Positions 59,507 through 64,000 of a stretch of 64,000 bases of DNA are shown piece after piece. Position numbers and translations under genes: made by a program. Origin of the DNA: JAAEPI01 sp965212145 (lineage in GTDB: Bacteria > Bacteroidota > Bacteroidia > Cytophagales > Cyclobacteriaceae). The notes under the pieces were generated by a model. That model was not told the origin of the DNA. It saw only the letters and a list, made by a program, of their open reading frames with translations, and did no database searches. Numbering within the stretch: position 1 is the first letter of the stretch; the number at the start of each line of letters is the position of its first letter. The stretch covers positions 868,001 through 932,000 of the forward strand of contig CBDBUY010000009.1 in assembly GCA_965212145.1 (NCBI GenBank). Reading direction: 5' to 3'.

Positions 59507-61324
59507 ATGGATAAGAATCAGATCATTGGTCTTGTGTTGATGATGGTGTTTATCACCGTTTACTTTGTGTTTTTTGCTCCGGAAGCACCCGAAGGTTTGC
59601 CAGAAGCTCAACCAACTGAACAAATTTCACAGCCTAGTGAAATAACGGACGATCGATCCTCGACCGTTCAACCAACGCAACTTATAGACTCAGCAAAGCA
59701 AAAGCTGAATGAAATGAAATTTGGTGTTTTCTCTCAGGCCGCAGCTGGTCAGGAAAAAACGATCGAGTTGAAGAACAAAGACCTCAGATTGGTTTTCACT
59801 ACGAAAGGGGCGGTTATTCAGGACGCAGAGCTCCTTGGCTACAAGGATTTTAGAGGAGATCCGTTGATTTTGGCAAATAAGGATCTGGCGGATCATCACC
59901 TCTACGTAGAGCACCTTGGAAAGAAGGTGGACCTGCAGGAATTATACTATGAGGTGACTCCATCTCAGAAAGCCGATACCACGGTTTTGACCTTCACATT
60001 GAATCTGAATGAATACAGTTGGATCAAGTACATATATTCATTGCCTCCGTCTGGATTCACAGTAGATCTAAGGATTGATACAAAAGGGCTGGAGGATTTG
60101 ATAGAGAAGGATATCAACTACGCCTGGAACCAAAAGTATAAACGACTCGAACTTGATATCACTGATGCAAGGGGAAGATCAACGGTGCGATATAGCACGT
60201 TGGATGAAGATGTCGATTACCTGTCCACAAGATCCACCGGGTTGGAAGAGGAAAATCTTGAGGAGCCGTTGAAGTGGATTGCATTCAAGCAAAAGTTCTT
60301 CACGTCGGCGGTCATCGCGAAGGATCAATTCCGTTCGGCACAGATTTCATCGCGAGTTGATGAGGCAGATACTACCACAATCAAAGCGGGAAGCATGATC
60401 GTACAGATTCCTTACGAGCAGTTCTTGGTCGGGAATCTGGAGATGAGCTACTACTACGGACCGAATGATTTCGACATCATGCGCGAAGTAGCGCCTGAGT
60501 TTGAAGAGAATGTAAACATGGGGTGGAGCGTACTGTCGTCGATTAACAAACATTTCATCCGCCACATTTTCAACTTCCTCGAACGTTTCTTCTCCAACTA
60601 CGGGGTGGTGATCCTGATCATGGTGATCATCGTCAGAATCATGCTTTCACCACTGACGTACAAATCTCACCTGTCCATGGCCAAGATGCGAGTTTTGAAA
60701 CCGCAGCTGGATGAAATCAAGGAAAAGCATGATGGTGACATGCAGGCTGCTCAGAAAGAGCAAATGGAGTTATACAGAAAAGTTGGCATTAATCCATTGA
60801 GTGGCTGTATCCCGATGCTTCTGCAGATGCCAATCCTATTTTCACTGTTCTACTTCTTCCCGAATGCGATTGAACTTCGGCAGGAAGGATTCCTATGGTC
60901 AAGTGACCTTTCGACCTATGACAATGTCTTGGATTTGCCATTCACGATTCCGTTCTATGGAGATCATGTGAGTTTGTTCACCTTGTTGATGACCGTTTCG
61001 ACCATACTTTACACTTGGTCCAACAGTCAGATCACCACCGTTACAGGTCCAATGAAGACACTACAGTACATGATGCCGATCATGTTCTTGTTCTTCCTAA
61101 ATAGCTTTTCGTCCGGATTGACATTCTACTATTTCGTGTCGAACATGAGTACGTTTGGTCAGACATTCCTTTTCAGAAGGTTCATTGATGAAGATAAAAT
61201 CAAGAGCATTTTGGAGGAGAATAAGAAGAAGAATGCCAACAAGAAAAAGTCAAAGTTTCAAATGAAGCTTGAGGAGGCTATGAAGGCAAATCAGGAGGCT
61301 CAAAAGAAGAAAAAGAAGAAATAG
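59507..61324 (+). CDS. yidC: Membrane protein insertase YidC
   Basis: 605 residues. N-terminal membrane anchor (MDKNQIIGLVLMMVFITVYFVFFAPE), a periplasmic beta-supersandwich domain (~60-345), then five core transmembrane helices (~355-575) with the hydrophilic-groove and helical hairpin (VRIMLSPLTYKSHLSMAKMRVLKPQLDEIKEKHDGDMQ; GCIPMLLQMPILFSLFYFFPNAIELR). The C-terminal tail is Lys-rich (KKKKNANKKKSKF...KKKKK), fitting ribosome contact. It inserts membrane proteins alone or with Sec. Same strand as pyrG. Confidence 0.97.
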   Translation: MDKNQIIGLVLMMVFITVYFVFFAPEAPEGLPEAQPTEQISQPSEITDDRSSTVQPTQLIDSAKQKLNEMKFGVFSQAAAGQEKTIELKNKDLRLVFTTKGAVIQDAELLGYKDFRGDPLILANKDLADHHLYVEHLGKKVDLQELYYEVTPSQKADTTVLTFTLNLNEYSWIKYIYSLPPSGFTVDLRIDTKGLEDLIEKDINYAWNQKYKRLELDITDARGRSTVRYSTLDEDVDYLSTRSTGLEEENLEEPLKWIAFKQKFFTSAVIAKDQFRSAQISSRVDEADTTTIKAGSMIVQIPYEQFLVGNLEMSYYYGPNDFDIMREVAPEFEENVNMGWSVLSSINKHFIRHIFNFLERFFSNYGVVILIMVIIVRIMLSPLTYKSHLSMAKMRVLKPQLDEIKEKHDGDMQAAQKEQMELYRKVGINPLSGCIPMLLQMPILFSLFYFFPNAIELRQEGFLWSSDLSTYDNVLDLPFTIPFYGDHVSLFTLLMTVSTILYTWSNSQITTVTGPMKTLQYMMPIMFLFFLNSFSSGLTFYYFVSNMSTFGQTFLFRRFIDEDKIKSILEENKKKNANKKKSKFQMKLEEAMKANQEAQKKKKKK

Positions 61325-61326
61325 TT

Positions 61327-61335
61327 TTATCCACA
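61327..61335 (+). promoter_or_regulatory. DnaA-box match 1 (candidate origin region)
   Basis: TTATCCACA, the canonical DnaA box, three bases after the yidC stop. With two more boxes it makes a cluster of three within 118 bases of the non-coding 61325-61518 gap. Confidence 0.5.
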
Positions 61336-61341
61336 TTCACT

Positions 61342-61350
61342 TGTGAATAA
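61342..61350 (-). promoter_or_regulatory. DnaA-box match 2
   Basis: TTATTCACA on the minus strand, inverted relative to the first box with 6 bases between. The pair also forms a small dyad, which could instead be a weak end-of-gene hairpin for yidC. Confidence 0.45.
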
Positions 61351-61435
61351 CTCGTGTATTACGAAATCTTTTCTTCTCACAATTACTTGATCCTTAAGAG
61401 ATTGTCTGATATATTATAAGCCAGTTCGTTAATTG

Positions 61436-61444
61436 TTTTCCACA
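61436..61444 (+). promoter_or_regulatory. DnaA-box match 3
   Basis: TTTTCCACA fits the relaxed TTWTNCACA consensus. It is followed by AT-rich TTAAATATATTT (61468-61478), which is also a potential unwinding element. Confidence 0.4.
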
Positions 61445-61471
61445 AGGACGAGCACTTGATAGGAGGTTAAA

Positions 61472-61479
61472 TATATTTG
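61472..61479 (+). promoter_or_regulatory. -7 element for parA
   Basis: TATATTTG matches TAnnTTTG, 39 bases before the parA start. No well-spaced TTTG. Confidence 0.42.
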
Positions 61480-61482
61480 TCT

Positions 61483-61502
61483 GCTGTTTGAACTCAAACA
61501 GC
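61483..61502. promoter_or_regulatory. parS-like palindrome / hairpin in front of parA
   Basis: GCTGTTTGA AC TCAAACAGC: nine-base perfect arms. The central 16 bases share the outer TGTTT...AAACA of the parS consensus (TGTTTCACGTGAAACA), but not its CACGTG core. It would lie at or near the transcription start, so it may be an autoregulatory operator, an RNA hairpin or a diverged ParB site. Confidence 0.45.
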
Positions 61503-61518
61503 GTATCAAAAGATTTTT

Positions 61519-62295
61519 ATGGGTAAAATAATAGCAATAGCAAACCAAAAAGGGGGAGTTGGGAAGACCACAACGGCGATCAATTTGGCGGCCAGTTTGG
61601 CAGCACTCGAATATCGAACGCTGATCGTAGACGCTGATCCGCAGGCCAATGCCACGTCAGGAGTGGGACTTGACCCAAAAGGAGTGGAGAATAGCATTTA
61701 CGAGTGCATGGTGGATGAAGTAGATCCTGCTGAGGCTATTACCAAAACGGACATCAAGTATCTGGATATTTTGCCATCACACATCAATTTGGTTGGAGCG
61801 GAAGTAGAGATGGTGAGCCTTGGAGATCGTGAAACCAAAATGGAAGCTGCGCTGGCCACTGTCAGTGATAATTATGATTTTATTATTGTCGATTGTTCGC
61901 CTTCATTGGGACTGATTACGGTGAATGCGCTCACCGCCGCGGACTCGGTGATCGTACCTGTTCAGTGCGAGTTTTTTGCGTTGGAAGGTTTAGGCAAGCT
62001 CCTCAACACCATCAAAATCATTCAAACTCGACTTAATCCTGAATTGCAGGTTGAGGGTATTTTGCTCACCATGTATGACGCAAGGCTGAATCTGTCGAAT
62101 CAAGTGGTGGAGGATGTTAGAGGACACTTTAAGGATTTGGTTTTTGAAAGCCTGATTCCACGAAACATCAAATTGAGCGAGTCACCGAGCTTCGGGCTAC
62201 CAGCCATCATTCATGATGCGGAGAGCAAGGGATCGATTAGTTATTTGAATTTGGCAAAGGAAATTTTGCAGAGAAACGAAGTTATAGCAGCATAA
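61519..62295 (+). CDS. parA: Chromosome partitioning ATPase ParA (Soj)
   Basis: 258 residues, deviant Walker A KGGVGKTT (~11-18) in IAIANQKGGVGKTTTAINLAASLA, Walker A' DADPQANAT (~40-48), Walker B IIVDCSPSLG (~121-130). Short version without an N-terminal DNA-binding domain, typical of chromosomal ParA. Works with ParB on parS sites to move origins apart. Starts 5 bases upstream of parB. Confidence 0.97.
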   Translation: MGKIIAIANQKGGVGKTTTAINLAASLAALEYRTLIVDADPQANATSGVGLDPKGVENSIYECMVDEVDPAEAITKTDIKYLDILPSHINLVGAEVEMVSLGDRETKMEAALATVSDNYDFIIVDCSPSLGLITVNALTAADSVIVPVQCEFFALEGLGKLLNTIKIIQTRLNPELQVEGILLTMYDARLNLSNQVVEDVRGHFKDLVFESLIPRNIKLSESPSFGLPAIIHDAESKGSISYLNLAKEILQRNEVIAA

Positions 62296-62300
62296 AATTC

Positions 62301-63167
62301 ATGGCAAAGAAATCAGGATTAGGCAGGGGGCTCAATGCATTGTTGGACGATTCCGGTTCGGACTCGTTGGTGATGGAAAAAAAGAGTTCTGGTGGGGTTG
62401 GCAACATCTCGATTAAGAATATTGAGGTAAACCCGTTTCAGCCAAGAGAAGATTTTGACGAGGAGGCGCTTAATGAACTGGCCGAATCCATCAAAATACA
62501 TGGCATCATTCAGCCAATTACGGTCAGGAAACTAACCAGCAATTCTTATCAGCTCATCTCGGGTGAGCGACGATTGCAGGCATCCAAGAAAGCCGGGCTA
62601 AAAGAAGTTCCTGCGTACATCCGTACCGCTGATGATCAGCAGATGCTGGAGATGGCCCTGATCGAGAACATCCAGCGAGAAAACCTGAACGCCATTGAAG
62701 TGGCGCTGAGTTATCAAAGGCTGTTGAGTGAATGTGACTTGAAGCAGGAAGAACTGGGTGATCGAGTGGGGAAGAAGAGAGCGACGGTAAATAACTACTT
62801 ACGACTCCTACGCCTTCCTAATGAAGTACAAGCCGGACTAAGAGATGGTGAGATTTCTATGGGCCATGCGCGAGCGTTGGTGACCATCGAAAACATTGAT
62901 GACCAACTTCGGATTTTTGATCTCATAGTTGAAAAAGATCTGTCAGTGAGGCAAGTGGAGGAGTTGGTCCGAAATCTCGGTAAAGAAAAAGCGCCTGTGG
63001 CCAAAAAGTCCTCGGATCCTGAAATCATGAAACTTCAAGTAAAGCTTTCTTCTCATTTCGGAACGAAAATTCAGGTGAATTCTGACGCCAAGAACAATGG
63101 CCAGATAAAAATCCCGTTTAATTCTACTGAGGAATTGAACAGGATTTTGGATATCCTTGATGTATGA
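62301..63167 (+). CDS. parB: Chromosome partitioning protein ParB (Spo0J)
   Basis: 288 residues. N-terminal KKSGLGRGLNALLDD, CTP-binding ParB/sulfiredoxin domain (~35-125) with GERRLQASKKAGL and ENIQRENLNAIEVALSYQRL, central helix-turn-helix (~130-185, RVGKKRATVNNYLRLLRLP), and a C-terminal dimer domain (ELNRILDILDV). Binds parS and slides as a CTP clamp. Overlaps the DUF5683 gene by 4 bases. Confidence 0.97.
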   Translation: MAKKSGLGRGLNALLDDSGSDSLVMEKKSSGGVGNISIKNIEVNPFQPREDFDEEALNELAESIKIHGIIQPITVRKLTSNSYQLISGERRLQASKKAGLKEVPAYIRTADDQQMLEMALIENIQRENLNAIEVALSYQRLLSECDLKQEELGDRVGKKRATVNNYLRLLRLPNEVQAGLRDGEISMGHARALVTIENIDDQLRIFDLIVEKDLSVRQVEELVRNLGKEKAPVAKKSSDPEIMKLQVKLSSHFGTKIQVNSDAKNNGQIKIPFNSTEELNRILDILDV

Positions 63168-63751
63168 TCCATAGGGCGGCCGGTCTATCGTTTCTTATTT
63201 GCACTTGTTTTTTGTCATTCTCGCAAGTAGTGCCGAGTGATACGACTGAAACGTCTGTCATTGTCCAGAATAACAGGGTTGAGCTTTTCACGGAAATGTC
63301 CACCCTCAATCCAAAAAAGGCGGCTTTTCTATCCGCAGTGCTGCCGGGCATGGGTCAGGTATACAACAAACAATATTGGAAGCTGCCATTCATTTATGGT
63401 GGAGCTGTGATCATCGGACACTATGTGAAATATCAGGATCGACTGTACCGAAGTTTTCGATCTGCATGGATTGCACAGAATGATGCCGATCCAAACACGG
63501 TAAGTCCGTATGCAAATGTCTCGTCCGACGTGCTTGAAAGAAATGCAGATCAGTTGCGTCGAGACAGGGATTATTTGATGATCATAGGTGGACTTTTCTA
63601 CCTTTTGCAAATTGCTGATGCTCATATTTCCGCACATCTACACGAGTTTACGATCAACGACGACCTTTCAATGAACATAGGCCCGTCAATTCAACCATCT
63701 GCCTTAATTTCGCGATCTGTTGGCGTCAGCATATCGTTGAATTTTAAATGA
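63164..63751 (+). CDS. DUF5683-domain membrane protein
   Basis: 195 residues. Signal peptide MIHRAAGLSFLICTCFLSFSQ, then PKKAAFLSAVLPGMGQVYNKQYWKLPFIYGGAVIIGHYVKYQDRLYRSFRSAW (~50-102), the DUF5683 hallmark of a Gly-Pro-rich hydrophobic hairpin, and a further hydrophobic stretch (~135-155). Function unknown. Its place between parB and dapB, with 4-base overlaps both sides, is a conserved order in Bacteroidota. Confidence 0.92.
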   Translation: MIHRAAGLSFLICTCFLSFSQVVPSDTTETSVIVQNNRVELFTEMSTLNPKKAAFLSAVLPGMGQVYNKQYWKLPFIYGGAVIIGHYVKYQDRLYRSFRSAWIAQNDADPNTVSPYANVSSDVLERNADQLRRDRDYLMIIGGLFYLLQIADAHISAHLHEFTINDDLSMNIGPSIQPSALISRSVGVSISLNFK

Positions 63752-64000
63752 AAATAGCGTTAATCGGTTACGGAAAAATGGGCAAGGCCATCGAGAGACT
63801 GGCAGTGCAGAGAGGCCATGAAATCGTGGCTCGAATTGACCTGAACAACTTTGCTGAGCTAAACCAACTTGAGAAAGGAGATGTAGATGTCGCCATTGAT
63901 TTTTCCAGTCCTGAGTCTGCCTTTTCATTGATTTCAAAAACACTCGAGCAGGGAATTCGCGTGATTTCAGGAACTACCGGTTGGTTGGATAAACTTCCCG
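63748..64000 (+). CDS. dapB: 4-hydroxy-tetrahydrodipicolinate reductase (5' part; continues past window)
   Basis: The frame starts MKIALIGYGKMGKAIERLAVQRGHEIVARID, the NAD(P)-binding loop GYGKMGKAI of DapB, and continues VAIDFSSPESAF and GTTGW (DapB signature SGTTGW) until the window end. About 84 of the usual ~240 residues are visible. The enzyme acts in lysine and diaminopimelate synthesis for peptidoglycan. Start overlaps the DUF5683 stop (ATGA). Confidence 0.95.
   Translation, partial: MKIALIGYGKMGKAIERLAVQRGHEIVARIDLNNFAELNQLEKGDVDVAIDFSSPESAFSLISKTLEQGIRVISGTTGWLDKLP

Noticed and set aside
61327..61350. yidC terminator hairpin from TTATCCACA / TGTGAATAA
   Set aside because: The dyad has a C-A mismatch and no T run, so it is a poor terminator. 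DnaA boxes fit better.
1..64000. tRNA genes, rRNA, CRISPR arrays, IS elements or prophage
   Set aside because: I saw no cloverleaf-like GTTCGANTC arms with CCA ends in gaps, no spaced repeats and no transposase or phage structural genes.

Overview
The window reads as chromosomal DNA of a free-living, probably marine, member of the Bacteroidota, most likely Cytophagales-like. The lineage call is inferred from gene content and signals, with no database search. It rests on TAnnTTTG-type -7 promoter elements close to start codons, weak Shine-Dalgarno sequences, an alpha/beta-fused 2-oxoacid dehydrogenase E1, DUF1761 and DUF5683 proteins, small 'xxxC' lipoproteins, a LytTR regulator with a hybrid kinase, and the order parA-parB-DUF5683-dapB. 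Genes are dense, with few mobile-element traces. No tRNA, rRNA, CRISPR, prophage or insertion sequence was seen.

Layout. 1-5.0 kb: 3' part of a TamB-like gene, a small unknown gene, RNase P RNA (rnpB), an NtrC-like regulator without a DNA-binding domain, and a 39-residue lipoprotein. 5-13.8 kb: LuxE-like acyltransferase, lipoprotein, fused E1 dehydrogenase, alanine dehydrogenase, lipase-like hydrolase, membrane patatin. 13.9-18.5 kb: BlaI repressor with a BlaR1/M23 fusion protease, an aspartyl-protease/PDZ protein, an ABM-domain protein, and a secreted protein whose start codon lies in an elaborate inverted repeat. 18.8-22.8 kb: ATP-grasp ligase, small membrane protein, pyrE, FtsX-type permease, glycosyltransferase. 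22.8-30.3 kb: HAD phosphatase, then a tightly packed run dnaG-ribBA-unknown-surE-subtilase-ankyrin protein. 30.3-36.4 kb (minus): DUF1761, trans-sulfuration enzyme, an orphan degenerate receiver, LytTR response regulator, hybrid histidine kinase. 36.8-41.6 kb: small secreted protein, MscS channel, M3 peptidase, VapBC-type toxin-antitoxin pair. 41.6-48.1 kb: FMN glutamate-synthase-like protein, a fructan/fructose operon (sugar porter, PfkB kinase, GH32) and a NagD-like HAD. 48.2-57.2 kb: dienelactone hydrolase, arginine decarboxylase, two adjacent guanidine-modifying enzymes with argS and menA, universal stress protein, saccharopine-dehydrogenase-like protein. 57.2-57.85 kb: repeat-rich stretch with a broken duplicate of a glycine-zipper gene. 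57.9-64 kb: pyrG, yidC, a DnaA-box-bearing gap, parA, parB, DUF5683 and the 5' part of dapB.

Most genes are housekeeping. The points most worth following are: (i) the 90-base region at 17957-18047, where four mutually complementary segments could form alternative hairpins and bury a start codon; (ii) three DnaA-box-like sites plus a parS-like palindrome between yidC and parA, a candidate origin region; (iii) adjacent HAD phosphatase and DnaG proteins that have both lost their zinc ligands; (iv) a stand-alone degenerate receiver beside a kinase/LytTR pair; (v) a BlaR1-type sensor protease fused to an M23 peptidase domain; (vi) a highly ordered operator in front of vapBC; and (vii) an 80-bp inverted-repeat element upstream of the hybrid kinase. 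Whether any of these is a new system cannot be decided from sequence alone.
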